A DNA stretch of 64,000 nt, taken from the NCBI GenBank assembly GCA_946406315.1, contig CAMJKD010000004.1:1-64000 (forward strand), read 5' to 3'. Shown here piece after piece: positions 55,419 to 64,000 of the stretch. Source of the DNA: an uncultured Candidatus Saccharibacteria bacterium. GTDB taxonomy: Bacteria > Patescibacteriota > Saccharimonadia > Saccharimonadales > Saccharimonadaceae. Under the pieces are notes generated by a model that had not been told where the DNA came from, searched no databases, and was given only the letters and a program-made list of their open reading frames with translations. The position numbers were made by a program, and so were the translations under genes. The stretch's first letter is position 1; each line of letters begins with the position of its first letter.

Positions 55419-56465
55419 ATGAGTCTAGGTTACGGTGTGGGTGATTTCTTCGCACTAGATATTGGTACAGACGCACTAAGAATGGTGCAATTATCTGGCA
55501 ATGCTCAGCATGGCTTTGTATTGCAGAGGTTTGCATATGTACCAGTGAGCCGATCGATATTGCAAGATGGCAGTGATGCGGGGAAGCGTCGTTTAGGGGA
55601 GACAATTCAGAGTGCGGCAGAGCAGGCTGGTATTCGCACAAAGAATATTGCGCTTGGTATGCCGTCGAGCAAAACGTTTACGACAGTAATCGAGGTTCCT
55701 ACTCAAGACAATAAATCTATGGAAAAGATTATTAAATATCATGCAGATCAATACATTCCGATGCCGATCGATGATGCGAAGGTTGATTTTGTTATCCTCG
55801 GTCCAAGTCCAAATGACCCGCAGATAACAGAGGTATTATTGTCTTCTACTTCAATTGCTTATGCTGAGGAGAGAATGGAGAATGTTGAGGCTTTTGGTTT
55901 CAATTTGATTGCGCAAGAGCCGGATCCGATTGCGATGTCGCGTTCTTTGACGCCACCAGGCATAAAAGATGCAATTTTGATTATTGATTACGGTGAAGAA
56001 TCAACAGATTTGTCTATGGTATATGGGGCGCCGCGTTTGGTGCGTATGCTGCCGGGTGGTTTATCTGTTTTAGTGCGCACGGTAGCTAATTCTTTGAATG
56101 TAAAGGAAAGCCAGGCTCGCCAATTTATCTTGAAATTTGGTCTTGCTCAGGATAAGCTAGATGGTCAGGTTTTTAAAGCTCTTGATCAGACGCTCGAGAA
56201 TTTTGCTTCTGAATTAACGAAATCTATACGTTTCTTCCAGACAAAATATCCAAACGTAAATGTTGGAGGAGTTGTCTTGTCTGGTTTTGCTGGTATTATT
56301 CCGTTTTTGCCTGAGTATATTGAAGCGAAGACTGGTTTTAAGACAATTCAGGGTAATCCATGGCAAATGGTGAGTGTGTATGATCAACAAAGGCAGGCGT
56401 TGTCGCAAGTCTCAGCTGAGTTTGCAGTGGTAATTGGGCTAGCTGAAAGGACGAACAAGAGGTAG
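55419..56465 (+). CDS. pilM: Type IV pilus assembly protein PilM
   Basis: 348 aa actin-like (ASKHA) ATPase of the inner-membrane pilus platform. FFALDIGTDALRMVQL at the start is phosphate loop 1, LIIDYGEESTDLSMVYG is phosphate loop 2, and GGVVLSGFAGIIPFLPEYIE is the adenosine motif. First of five co-oriented genes, pilM-N-O-unknown-pilB. Confidence 0.92.
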   Translation: MSLGYGVGDFFALDIGTDALRMVQLSGNAQHGFVLQRFAYVPVSRSILQDGSDAGKRRLGETIQSAAEQAGIRTKNIALGMPSSKTFTTVIEVPTQDNKSMEKIIKYHADQYIPMPIDDAKVDFVILGPSPNDPQITEVLLSSTSIAYAEERMENVEAFGFNLIAQEPDPIAMSRSLTPPGIKDAILIIDYGEESTDLSMVYGAPRLVRMLPGGLSVLVRTVANSLNVKESQARQFILKFGLAQDKLDGQVFKALDQTLENFASELTKSIRFFQTKYPNVNVGGVVLSGFAGIIPFLPEYIEAKTGFKTIQGNPWQMVSVYDQQRQALSQVSAEFAVVIGLAERTNKR

Positions 56466-56468
56466 GAT

Positions 56469-57641
56469 ATGTACGAGATAAGTTTAGTTCCAGATATTAA
56501 AGCCCAGCTTCTGAAAAAGCAAAAATTGCGTAATTTGATTATATTCATTTGTATTATTGTTGCTGTTGCGTGTGGCGGGGTTTTACTGATTTTGTCAACA
56601 ATTGCAGGCGGTCAATCAATACAGATTGGTTTACAGAAGAACGAGATTGACTGTCGAATTGACGGTACGGGTACGAATTGTTCTAGATATAATGATAAAG
56701 GTGATCCCGTAATGAAAGTTGAAAACTTAAGTGAGTTGTTAACTATCCAGGATCAGATGAGCAACATCAACGTTTTGAATAATCAGAAAATTAAATTTTC
56801 ACGTATTTTTGGTATCTTGGATGTAATATTGCCAAATGGTGACGATGTGGTGAAAGTTAACGAGATTACTGGTAATGTTGATGAAAATATTCTTAATGTG
56901 ACGGCGACTGGTACGTCGAAAAATAACATTGGCTTTAGGGCGCTCGAAGCGTTCAAGAAGACAACGAATAAGACCTATTTTGACTATGGTTCTTATATGA
57001 GACCAGACGAAAATGGCGAATATGTCGAAATTCCTTCGTTCTGTATCGACGAAAAAGTAGTTAACGGAAGGCTATATGGCTATTATCTTAAAGGCTCTCC
57101 AGGATGCGAAGCTCCTTTAGTTGATACTAAGACGGATGAGAATGTGGAAGATGCTGATAGTTCGGAGGATCAAGGTAATATTCAGGATGAAACAAAGGAG
57201 AAAGCGAATACGGTTGAAAGAATTCCTATTTTGAGAAGCTATAAAACTTCGCAGGAGAGGGAAGAATATAAGCTAGGTAAAGATCCGTATGCGAAAAAGA
57301 CAGAAGAAGGAAATAATGGAAAATATTACTTCCAAAGTCAGTGTCTAGAATATAAGGAAGATGGTTCCTTTGATGAGGAAGCGAGTCGCGCGAAATGTCC
57401 GTTAGTTAATGGCGAGAATGGAGTTATAACTAATGAAGCACGCTATGGTAAAGGCGATGGGAACGAGATGGTATTGAATTTTGAAGCAAGAATTGCAGTC
57501 GAACCACGAGTGTTCTTATCTAAGCATAAACATATGCAGATAATTGGTCCAGATAGGCAAAACGTAACCGATAGCTATGTGCAGATTCGTAATATGTTTG
57601 GTCAAAAGGCGTCAAGCGGAGGTGGCACAAATGAAGAGTAA
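56469..57641 (+). CDS. PilN-like pilus platform protein
   Basis: 390 aa. Short N-terminus MYEISLVPDIKAQLLKKQK, the PilM-binding start of PilN (NLLP-like), then one membrane helix (LIIFICIIVAVACGGVLLIL). The extracytoplasmic part has a coiled-coil stretch then an unusually long Asp/Glu-rich insert (residues about 215-250). Function assigned by position between pilM and the PilO-like gene. Longer than typical PilN (about 200 aa). Confidence 0.7.
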   Translation: MYEISLVPDIKAQLLKKQKLRNLIIFICIIVAVACGGVLLILSTIAGGQSIQIGLQKNEIDCRIDGTGTNCSRYNDKGDPVMKVENLSELLTIQDQMSNINVLNNQKIKFSRIFGILDVILPNGDDVVKVNEITGNVDENILNVTATGTSKNNIGFRALEAFKKTTNKTYFDYGSYMRPDENGEYVEIPSFCIDEKVVNGRLYGYYLKGSPGCEAPLVDTKTDENVEDADSSEDQGNIQDETKEKANTVERIPILRSYKTSQEREEYKLGKDPYAKKTEEGNNGKYYFQSQCLEYKEDGSFDEEASRAKCPLVNGENGVITNEARYGKGDGNEMVLNFEARIAVEPRVFLSKHKHMQIIGPDRQNVTDSYVQIRNMFGQKASSGGGTNEE

Positions 57642-58551
57642 AGATAATGGAAAAGGCGTATCGATAGCTAAGAGAGCCAAGATTAGCAAGGCTGAGCAGA
57701 ATATGTTTGTTGCGGTGTGTTTAGCGTCAATCCTGCTAGGTATCACGATTGTAGGCGTTTATCAATTAGTAACGGCGATTCAGTTTAATGGTAAGGTTTT
57801 GGCGGAAACTGCCAAAATTAGAGACGATGTTAAGACTTATCAAGATAATATTTCTTCATTAAAGACGAGTATTACGCAGTTGTCTAGTAATGAAAATTTG
57901 GAGTCGGTTGGTCGCGAGAATCCTGAATGCGAAGGATATACGGCGCCAAATGCAGAGATAGGAGATGAGAATACGAATGTGGATTTGACGAAAACTCGGA
58001 CCTGTTCCGCATTGCGTGTGGTGGGCGATGCGTTGCCTTCATTAACTTCAAACAACGACTTTGAAGGTACGCTTAACAGTTTCATTAAGCTGTTAGTTCA
58101 TGATAATAATGATGTTAATATTGAAACGCTTGGTCTAAATGAGTCCTTGGAATATACCGTGACGGTTGACGAGGAAGGGGATGCTACGGCAGAAGATTCC
58201 AATGACGGGTCTGATGATGGATCCGATGGTGATTCGGGAGCGAAAGGGCTAAATATTAAGGTGATGGGCATTTCGATGAATGCAAAAGATAATGCGAATA
58301 AGATCAAAAAAATGATGTCTAGCATTGAGGATTCTATTAGGAACTATGATATTCGTAACGTGACAATTTCCTGGTCTGAGCAGGAAGTCGATGAATCTGG
58401 ACAACTTGAACCTATTATTGACTTAAATGCAACTTATTCGGCTTATTATTCGAGCAGCGTGTCGGTTTATCCAAGGCGCATAACTATCTGTGCGGATGAG
58501 CAAAATGCGAAGTGTGCACGAAACAATGCATCAAGCGAGGACGAGGAATGA
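57631..58551 (+). CDS. PilO-like pilus platform protein
   Basis: 306 aa. The ATG 57631 overlaps the end of the previous gene; the ORF-track start lies 18 codons earlier and is less likely. One membrane helix (MFVAVCLASILLGITIVGVYQLV) at about 24-46, then coiled coil (KIRDDVKTYQDNISSLKTSI) and a beta-type domain with a Asp/Ser-rich insert. PilO role inferred from order and architecture. Confidence 0.65.
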   Translation: MKSKDNGKGVSIAKRAKISKAEQNMFVAVCLASILLGITIVGVYQLVTAIQFNGKVLAETAKIRDDVKTYQDNISSLKTSITQLSSNENLESVGRENPECEGYTAPNAEIGDENTNVDLTKTRTCSALRVVGDALPSLTSNNDFEGTLNSFIKLLVHDNNDVNIETLGLNESLEYTVTVDEEGDATAEDSNDGSDDGSDGDSGAKGLNIKVMGISMNAKDNANKIKKMMSSIEDSIRNYDIRNVTISWSEQEVDESGQLEPIIDLNATYSAYYSSSVSVYPRRITICADEQNAKCARNNASSEDEE

Positions 58552-58925
58552 AAAATACAGATATTGCTTTAGTAGTTTTAATTTCTGCGATTTCAATTCT
58601 AGTGTCTTATTGGGTTGGTAGTGTTATTATGGGAAATCCGAACGAAAGAACCGAAACGACGAATTATTTAGAAAGTATATCCGGAGAGCTTCGGACCCCA
58701 GATCAGGAGACATTTAATCCGACTATGATTAACCCAACTGAGGAAATTATTATTGGAAGTTGCAACTCCGAAACGCAAGTTGAAGACCCTGAGACTCATC
58801 GCTGTATGTCTAAGGAAGAGTATGAAATTAAGAAGAAAGAAGAAGATAAAAATAAACAAAATCAAGATGATGGTCAAAATGAAAGTGATGATTCTGGCGC
58901 AGGAAATAGTGATTCGGAGTACTAA
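58548..58925 (+). CDS. Small pilus-operon membrane protein
   Basis: 125 aa. ATGA overlap with the PilO-like gene supports the start at 58548. One membrane helix (IALVVLISAISILVSYWVG), short extracytoplasmic part with two Cys (IIGSCN, HRCMS) and a Lys/Asp/Ser-rich disordered tail. Position would fit a PilP-like role, but no similarity is evident. Confidence 0.6.
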   Translation: MKNTDIALVVLISAISILVSYWVGSVIMGNPNERTETTNYLESISGELRTPDQETFNPTMINPTEEIIIGSCNSETQVEDPETHRCMSKEEYEIKKKEEDKNKQNQDDGQNESDDSGAGNSDSEY

Positions 58926-58927
58926 AT

Positions 58928-60688
58928 ATGCTTCTTAATAAGGAGCTACAGGATAAGATAGTAAGCCTCTTGGTTGAAAGTGGCTTGGTTGATGCTGGTT
59001 TGGTTAGGAAGACCTATAATGAGGTCGCGAAGACTGGGCAGCCAGTTTTGGCGGTGTTGCGTAGTAAAAATATTGCTACGGACGATTGTATCCAGCACGC
59101 GACGGCCGTTATTCTTGGTATTCCTTATATTGATTTAAGGAATGTACGTTTCGATAAGGATAAATTGCTGAAGATTCCACAAGATGTTGCTCAGCGTTCA
59201 AAAGTTGTGCCATTGGACGAGCAGAACGGACAATTAGTTGTAGCGGTTTTGGATAACTCGAATATTCAAAGGATGGATTATTTGTCGACTCTCGTAAAAA
59301 TGCCGATTCGGACAATGTTGACTTCTGAGGCTGGTGTTCAGAATGCCTTAATGCAATATATGGCAGACTTGAAGGATGTCAATAAAGTAGCGAAGCAAGA
59401 GGAGGCGCAAAAAAATGCTTCAGATGCGACAAACGTTCAGACAATTACGCAGGATTCGCCAATTTCGAAGGCGTTGAGCTCGATTCTGGATTACGCCGCG
59501 AAGTCGAAAGCGTCGGATATTCACATTGAGCCACTAGAGCATTCACTTATTATTAGGATGCGTATTGATGGCGTTTTGCGCCAGACGATGGAGTTGCCGA
59601 AATCGATTGAGGCGGCGTTGGTTTCGCGCATAAAGATTATGGCAAAACTGAAGATTGATGAACATCGTATTCCGCAAGATGGTCAGTTTACGGTAGTAGT
59701 AAACGATAATACGATTGATCTTCGTATTGCGACTTCGCCAGTTGTTTGGGGTGAACAAGTGGTAATTCGTCTTTTGGATAAGTCTGGTACTTCTATGGAA
59801 GTTGAAAAGATGGGTATGACTGGTCGTGCGTTAGAAGACGTAATGGAGGGTATTAGCCGTCCAAATGGTATGATTTTAACTTCAGGTCCGACTGGCTCAG
59901 GTAAGTCGACGACTTTGTATGCTCTGATTAAGAAAATTAAAAACGAAACGATTAATATCGTGACGCTAGAGGATCCGGTTGAATATAAGATGGACGGCGT
60001 GAATCAAATTCAGATTAATACCGATGCTGGTTTGACCTTTGCGTCGGGTTTGCGTTCGATTTTGCGTCAAGATCCAGACGTAGTAATGGTGGGCGAGATT
60101 CGCGATGGCGAAACGGCGAATTTGGCGGTGCAGGCGGCTTTGACGGGACACTTAGTATTTTCGACGTTGCATACTAACTCGGCCGCTGGTATTATGCCGC
60201 GTCTTTTGGATATGGGAATTGAGCCGTTTTTGATTGCTTCAACTTTGAATACAGTGATAGGTCAGCGTTTGGTACGCCGTGTAGCGGAACGTCGTGAAGC
60301 ATATCAGACAAATGATATGGAAACGAAGATGATTAAAGATATCGTTGGTAATTTATTACCAGCAACGAAAAACGATGTACCAGAAGTAAGCGAGAAACGT
60401 GGCTACGGTAATTTACCGCCGCTGGATTCAAGATCTTTTACAATGGTGCGTGGTATTGCTTCGGAAGAAGCGCCGAATGGATACAAAGGCCGGGCTGGTT
60501 TATATGAGACAATTTCGGTAGACGAAGACATTCAGAAGTTAATCGTGGCGCACGCGACGTCTGGTGATATTATGCGCGTTGCGAAGATGAAGGGGGCAAT
60601 TACAATGCGTCAAGATGGCGTATTAAAAGCTTTAACTGGCATTACGACGATTGATGAAGTAAATCGCGTAGCGAGCGATTTGGCATAA
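58928..60688 (+). CDS. pilB: Type IV pilus extension ATPase PilB
   Basis: 586 aa. N-terminal MshEN-like domain (residues 1-150), SDIHIEPLEHSLIIRMRIDG, Walker A TSGPTGSGKSTT, Asp box VTLEDPVEYKM, Walker B VVMVGEIRDGETAN and His box HLVFSTLHTNSA. The four Cys that bind zinc in many PilB/GspE proteins are absent from the C-terminal region. Upstream gene ends 2 bp before. Confidence 0.92.
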   Translation: MLLNKELQDKIVSLLVESGLVDAGLVRKTYNEVAKTGQPVLAVLRSKNIATDDCIQHATAVILGIPYIDLRNVRFDKDKLLKIPQDVAQRSKVVPLDEQNGQLVVAVLDNSNIQRMDYLSTLVKMPIRTMLTSEAGVQNALMQYMADLKDVNKVAKQEEAQKNASDATNVQTITQDSPISKALSSILDYAAKSKASDIHIEPLEHSLIIRMRIDGVLRQTMELPKSIEAALVSRIKIMAKLKIDEHRIPQDGQFTVVVNDNTIDLRIATSPVVWGEQVVIRLLDKSGTSMEVEKMGMTGRALEDVMEGISRPNGMILTSGPTGSGKSTTLYALIKKIKNETINIVTLEDPVEYKMDGVNQIQINTDAGLTFASGLRSILRQDPDVVMVGEIRDGETANLAVQAALTGHLVFSTLHTNSAAGIMPRLLDMGIEPFLIASTLNTVIGQRLVRRVAERREAYQTNDMETKMIKDIVGNLLPATKNDVPEVSEKRGYGNLPPLDSRSFTMVRGIASEEAPNGYKGRAGLYETISVDEDIQKLIVAHATSGDIMRVAKMKGAITMRQDGVLKALTGITTIDEVNRVASDLA

Positions 60689-60704
60689 AAAAGGCTTTAA
60701 AAAT

Positions 60705-60728
60705 ATACCCCTGAAGGGTATCTTTTTT
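60705..60728 (+). terminator. Terminator of the pil operon
   Basis: ATACCC-CTGAA-GGGTAT followed by CTTTTTT. Confidence 0.85.
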
Positions 60729-60733
60729 ATTGT

Positions 60734-60808
60734 TGGTGCGAGTTGAGAGAGTCGAACTCTCATGTTGAGTTTGGAAAACTCACATAATAACCGTTATATG
60801 AAACTCGC
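60734..60808 (-). tRNA. tRNA-Gly (TCC)
   Basis: Minus strand GCGAGTT...AACTCGC acceptor, discriminator A and encoded CCA. Anticodon arm TGAGT-TTTCCAA-ACTCA gives anticodon TCC. T arm GAGAG-TTCGACT-CTCTC. The D stem is weak. The discriminator A is unusual for bacterial tRNA-Gly. Confidence 0.85.
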
Positions 60809-60838
60809 AAGTATTGTTATATTTCTTATTATACTACA

Positions 60839-60916
60839 TGGGGTGGGTAAGAGGGTTCGAACCTCCGACCTTCGGTGCCACAAACCGACGCTCTAACCAG
60901 CTGAGCTATACCCACC
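60839..60916 (-). tRNA. tRNA-His (GTG)
   Basis: Minus strand acceptor GTGGGTA/TACCCAC with an extra encoded G at -1 facing C73, the hallmark of tRNA-His, then CCA. Anticodon arm TCGGT-TTGTGGC-ACCGA, T arm GGAGG-TTCGAAC-CCTCT. Confidence 0.95.
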
Positions 60917-60967
60917 ATGTAAAATAGATACACCAAGAATGATTGGCGTATCTAGATTATATCAGAT

Positions 60968-61723
60968 TTAGAGCTGATTGGCAAAAACGATAAGGTAGGC
61001 TAAATAACCAAGTCCGGCACCGGCGGCGATGACAAGAATAACAATGAGAGTCCAAAGCCAACCGGAATGTGTCCTTGGTGCTTCAGTAACAGTATGTTTT
61101 TTACGTTTGGCGGCAGGAGCTTTGGTTGGGCTTTTTGAACTGTAGACGTTTTTAGTGCTATGAATTGATGAGGCGTTGACTTCTGGAATATTGGAGCCGA
61201 GTGGGCGTTTTTCAACTTTAGTATCGGTTAAGAAAGGAGAGCGACCGCCAAGGGAGTAACTATTAGCATCTGGCGCTTCGACTTTTCTAGGTACGGTTTT
61301 AGGTTGCAACTTTGGAGCTTCTTTTGGTGTAGCTTCTACGATGCGCTCGCGTTTTTGTTGAATCTTAGCGGCGATGCTTTCGCGGTTTGTAGTTGGTTGG
61401 GTGACATGAGCTGAAGGCTTTGCGATGGGGCGTTGTGGTATGGTTGGGCGAGCGGCTGGGCGTGGATTGGCTGCGGGTTTAGCGACAGCCTTCTTAACTG
61501 GTAGAGGTTGAGTAATAACGCGTTTATTATTGCTACGTGGAGCAAAGTCCATGATACGACCGTGATTCTGCGGACGCGTGGCGGGACGATGAGCGACGGT
61601 CTTGACAGCAGAATTGGTAGTTGGACGGGCAACAGGACGAGCGGTCGGCTTGACCGGTTGGGCCTGCATGGCTTCGTTAACGGCTTTATCTAATTCTGCA
61701 TAATCAATATTGTCATTACTCAT
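60968..61723 (-). CDS. Pro/Ala/Arg-rich protein with C-terminal membrane anchor
   Basis: 251 aa. Residues 15-205 are rich in Pro, Ala, Arg and Lys (PVKPTARPVARPTT) and probably disordered. A single membrane helix ends the protein (LWTLIVILVIAAGAGLGYLAYLIV), so it looks tail-anchored with a large basic cytoplasmic part, possibly touching nucleic acid or anionic lipid. It overlaps tpiA by 4 bp (ATGA). Confidence 0.65.
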   Translation of the reverse strand: MSNDNIDYAELDKAVNEAMQAQPVKPTARPVARPTTNSAVKTVAHRPATRPQNHGRIMDFAPRSNNKRVITQPLPVKKAVAKPAANPRPAARPTIPQRPIAKPSAHVTQPTTNRESIAAKIQQKRERIVEATPKEAPKLQPKTVPRKVEAPDANSYSLGGRSPFLTDTKVEKRPLGSNIPEVNASSIHSTKNVYSSKSPTKAPAAKRKKHTVTEAPRTHSGWLWTLIVILVIAAGAGLGYLAYLIVFANQL

Positions 61724-62502
61724 GATTTCATCCCCTTAGCTATTTCTACGATAGCACAGAATGAATCTGCTATCAAACTGGCACCTCCGATGAGGAGGCC
61801 ATCGATACCTTCAATAGAAAGATAGCCACCGGCACTGAGGTGATCGACAGAACCGCCATATAAGACGGGGATGCTTTCGCCAACACCTTTACCGTAGACT
61901 TTTGAGATATGTTTACGAACTAGAGCTTGAGCTTCGTCGATGTCGGCCGGCTTGGCGGCGTGAGCATTCTTATTGCTAGAGATAGCCCAGACTGGTTCGT
62001 AAGCGATAATAAGTTTAGAGATGTCTTCTTTGCTGACTTCGTGGAGGCCGTTTGCAAGCTGGCTATAGATAGCGGCAGCAGTTTCACCGTCGCGACGTTC
62101 CATAGCGGTTTCGCCGATACAAAGGATAGGGATGAGGTTATTACGTAGTGCGGCGGCAACCTTGTTGGCAATATCTTCTTCGGATTCATTAAAGATATAG
62201 CGGCGTTCAGAATGGCCAATGATGGCATAATCGACAAAACCACGTAGCTGCGAGACGGAAGTTTCGCCAGTGAAAGCGCCGTAATCGCGCCAGTAGAAAT
62301 TTTGCGCGGCGAGCTTAAATTGACGACGATTTATCTGGAGAGAAAGTGGCTGCAGTGAAACGGTAGAAGGGGCCAGAATAACTTGGACATTGCGAGAAGG
62401 TTTAATGCGACCCTCGAGGCGATGTAAATAAAGGCTGGCTTCACCTGGGGTGAAGTTCATTTTCCAGTTAGCAATAATATAAGTTTTCCTGGTACTAGTC
62501 AT
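61720..62502 (-). CDS. tpiA: Triosephosphate isomerase
   Basis: 260 aa TIM barrel. IIANWKMN (catalytic Lys), AIIGHSERR (catalytic His), IIAYEPVWAIS (catalytic Glu) and VLYGGSV are all present. A TAAAAT box (62509-62514) lies 6 nt before the ATG. Operon with the tail-anchored protein. Confidence 0.97.
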   Translation of the reverse strand: MTSTRKTYIIANWKMNFTPGEASLYLHRLEGRIKPSRNVQVILAPSTVSLQPLSLQINRRQFKLAAQNFYWRDYGAFTGETSVSQLRGFVDYAIIGHSERRYIFNESEEDIANKVAAALRNNLIPILCIGETAMERRDGETAAAIYSQLANGLHEVSKEDISKLIIAYEPVWAISSNKNAHAAKPADIDEAQALVRKHISKVYGKGVGESIPVLYGGSVDHLSAGGYLSIEGIDGLLIGGASLIADSFCAIVEIAKGMKS

Positions 62503-62508
62503 ACTTCC

Positions 62509-62514
62509 ATTTTA
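62509..62514 (-). promoter_or_regulatory. -10 box of tpiA, leaderless type
   Basis: Minus strand TAAAAT, 6 nt, ATG. Confidence 0.45.
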
Positions 62515-62536
62515 CCATAAGCGGGTAAAGATGACA

Positions 62537-63064
62537 CTAGACTTTGTAATCTGGCATGCCATACGAAATCCAGCCGAAGAGGAAGAAGAGGACGTTGAAG
62601 ATATAAGGGAAGATAAGAATAGTACTAGCAAGTGGAAAGCTAAAGATGAGCATAGCAAGCACAGTAGACCAAATGATGAGCGTGAGGCCTAGTTCAACCA
62701 TGTGGATAGGAGACTTGAGATGTTTGGCAATATTGGCTATGGCGGTGCGAATAGTGGCATTATACTTTTTAGCGAGGTAACAAAGGGCGATGATGGTGGC
62801 GGTAATGATGGTGCCCGTGATAAACCAAGATGCAATCTGATTTTGGGAAATTACAGCCACAAATGAATGGGACGCTTCGGATGAAGTGGGTGTGACTGAT
62901 GATGTGGTTTCGGCGACATCGCTAATTGTGCTTGAGCCGTCTTTGGATGCGAAGGAGTTGATAGTTAATAATGCACAAATGCCAATGCCGAGAATGAAAC
63001 CGGCAAAAAGAGTAATCCTACCGAGAAAACGGCAGAGTCGCCCAAAATAGTTGGTGTTTTTCAT
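62537..63064 (-). CDS. Four-helix membrane protein, unknown
   Basis: 175 aa, with membrane helices near residues 13-35, 75-97, 120-140 and 142-165 (LVELGLTLIIWSTVLAMLIF, STILIFPYIFNVLFFLFGW). A Ser/Thr-rich loop (SSTISDVAETTSSVTPTSSE) follows helix 1. No family recognised. TAAAAT (63071-63076) lies 6 nt before ATG. Confidence 0.65.
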   Translation of the reverse strand: MKNTNYFGRLCRFLGRITLFAGFILGIGICALLTINSFASKDGSSTISDVAETTSSVTPTSSEASHSFVAVISQNQIASWFITGTIITATIIALCYLAKKYNATIRTAIANIAKHLKSPIHMVELGLTLIIWSTVLAMLIFSFPLASTILIFPYIFNVLFFLFGWISYGMPDYKV

Positions 63065-63070
63065 ACTTTT

Positions 63071-63076
63071 ATTTTA
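63071..63076 (-). promoter_or_regulatory. -10 box of the 62537 gene, leaderless type
   Basis: Minus strand TGCTAAAAT, 6 nt, ATG. Confidence 0.45.
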
Positions 63077-63083
63077 GCATGAG

Positions 63084-63851
63084 CTATTTAATGAGACCAA
63101 GAATACCGCGTAGCGCATAAGCGGTGTCTTCATGGCTACGTACGGTAATGGTGTCGATGCCCATTTCGACAACAGGGTAATCGTTGCCGCCAGGTTGAGT
63201 CATATCACCGAAGTAAAGAATATCTTGTTTATTGACTTTGAGTTCTTCCATGAGATGAGTCATACCGAAGACTTTGTTCATGCCAGGAGTAATGGCATTA
63301 ATAGAGGTAGTACCGCCAATTTCATAGTCGAATTCCGGTGCGAGCTCTTTGCAGCGCTTAACGATGGCTTCGCGCTTTTTACAATCTGGATCCCAAGCGT
63401 ATTTTTCTTTAGTGCCAGCCTTTTGGCCGAGAGCAGAGAAGGTGACTTGGCTGAGACGATTCTCGATAATTTCGTCGCCATCTTGGAGTTTATCTTCTTC
63501 CCAATAGCCGAGTTCTTTAGCGGCTTTTTCGATAGCTTCGCTGATTTTTTGAACTTGTTCGTCGGTAAGAGGGTAGTTGTAAACTTGGTCCCAATCTTTC
63601 TTTTTGGCGTCATAACGGTAATACTGAGTGCCTTGGGCAACAAAGAGGTGGAGATGTTCTAATTGTTCTGGCTTGGCGTCTTTAAGTTGATCGACAATTT
63701 GGATGAGGAATTGATCAAATTTTTGGCCTGAGATTGGGCAAATTTCGAAATGATCAAGACATTGAGTGAGGAGATCGGCGATTTCGTCTGGGATAGGGGT
63801 TTTGGCAACATTAAGGGTTTGGTCTACGTCGAATGCTAAAACTTTCTTCAT
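63084..63851 (-). CDS. Phosphomannomutase-like HAD-IIB phosphatase
   Basis: 255 aa. FDVDQTLN (HAD motif I with both Asp), PISGQKFDQF (motif II region), KVFGMTHL (motif III Lys region equivalent) and YFGDMTQPGGNDYPV (motif IV). The whole sequence resembles the eukaryotic-type PMM group rather than the alpha-D-phosphohexomutases. It would supply mannose 1-phosphate, or act as a sugar phosphatase. SD CAGGAG precedes the ATG and TATAAT lies about 25 nt further upstream. Confidence 0.82.
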   Translation of the reverse strand: MKKVLAFDVDQTLNVAKTPIPDEIADLLTQCLDHFEICPISGQKFDQFLIQIVDQLKDAKPEQLEHLHLFVAQGTQYYRYDAKKKDWDQVYNYPLTDEQVQKISEAIEKAAKELGYWEEDKLQDGDEIIENRLSQVTFSALGQKAGTKEKYAWDPDCKKREAIVKRCKELAPEFDYEIGGTTSINAITPGMNKVFGMTHLMEELKVNKQDILYFGDMTQPGGNDYPVVEMGIDTITVRSHEDTAYALRGILGLIK

Positions 63852-63897
63852 GATTTACTCCTGGTTATATGTAGATATATTATAGCAATAAAGCATG

Positions 63898-63940
63898 AAA
63901 AAGGCTCCCTCCATCATCCTTGCGGACGATTTTGGGAGCC
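63898..63940 (-). terminator. Terminator of a gene extending past the window end
   Basis: Minus strand GGCTCCC...GGGAGCC, 24-nt loop, followed by TTTTT. Confidence 0.7.
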
Positions 63941-63954
63941 AGCTTCAGACGTTA

Positions 63955-63999
63955 TTAACGGGGTGCGATCAGTATTTGGCTCAGAAGGGCTTGCGCGTC
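63955..63999 (-). CDS. Possible C-terminus of a gene cut by the window edge
   Basis: Minus strand open frame DAQALLSQILIAPR followed by TAA at 63955-63957, just ahead of the terminator. Only 14 codons are visible, so support rests on the terminator position. Identity unknown. The layout recalls the small-gene modules elsewhere in the window. Confidence 0.3.
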   Translation of the reverse strand, partial: DAQALLSQILIAPR

Positions 64000-64000
64000 A

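Overview
The window looks like a chromosome segment of a Candidatus Saccharibacteria (TM7) or closely related Patescibacteria/CPR organism. This is an inference from low G+C, a reduced gene set, type IV pilus genes, very large family-less ORFs next to a DUF5663-like gene, and many essential genes whose -10 box lies only 6-8 nt from the ATG. TGA is used as a stop (for example at the end of dnaE), which argues against the code-25 lineages (Gracilibacteria, Absconditabacteria). No rRNA, CRISPR array, prophage or integrase was seen.

Layout. 1-3.2 kb: the end of an IS copy, a small SD-led gene module, valS. 3.2-6.1 kb: an intergenic region with parS-like palindromes, a truncated transposase, a DegT-type aminotransferase, tsaD. 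6.2-11.1 kb: a DUF5663-like gene and a 1504-aa protein with a recent 324-bp tandem duplication. 11.1-13.4 kb: a MacB/FtsX-type ABC pair. 13.5-20.1 kb: tRNA-Ser, a 1425-aa unknown protein and three envelope-type genes, one a DUF3152-like metalloprotease. 20.1-25.4 kb: diacylglycerol kinase-like, S4-less TlyA-like methyltransferase, dnaE. 25.4-29.3 kb: a sugar-phosphate operon (gap, rpiB, rpe, PfkB kinase, LOG-like). 29.3-36.6 kb: ppa, an SPFH protein with two paralogous zinc-ribbon membrane proteins, cysS, a DUF2975-like protein. 36.6-41.4 kb: an AI-2E-type permease, a complete IS481-like element with a 6-bp target duplication, a second small-gene module, tgt and queA. 41.4-46.7 kb: a DUF3800 gene broken by TGA, a possible small RNA, a two-component system plus ABC transporter whose permease is frameshifted and whose ATPase Walker A is altered, and a third small-gene module.

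48.2-54.3 kb is the most unusual part: an array of small accessory genes separated by five copies of a ~100-bp repeat, all immediately upstream of ychF. Each repeat carries divergent promoters, a conserved box, and an imperfect hairpin that reproduces the ribosome-binding region and first codons of ychF before ending in a stop (mini-ORF MNLKIGILNF and variants). Accessory genes usually start at the left end of one repeat and stop just after the hairpin of another. I read this as a modular gene-cassette array built by repeated insertion at the 5' end of ychF, similar in geometry to integron attC sites but with a promoter in every unit. No recombinase is visible in the window.

55.4-64 kb: a type IV pilus operon (pilM, pilN-like, pilO-like, a small membrane protein, pilB), tRNA-Gly and tRNA-His, tpiA with a Pro/Ala-rich membrane protein, and a PMM-type HAD phosphatase. 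Central carbon genes (gap, rpe, rpiB, tpiA, PMM-like), tRNA charging and modification genes (valS, cysS, tsaD, queA, tgt) and pili fit a small host-dependent fermenter.
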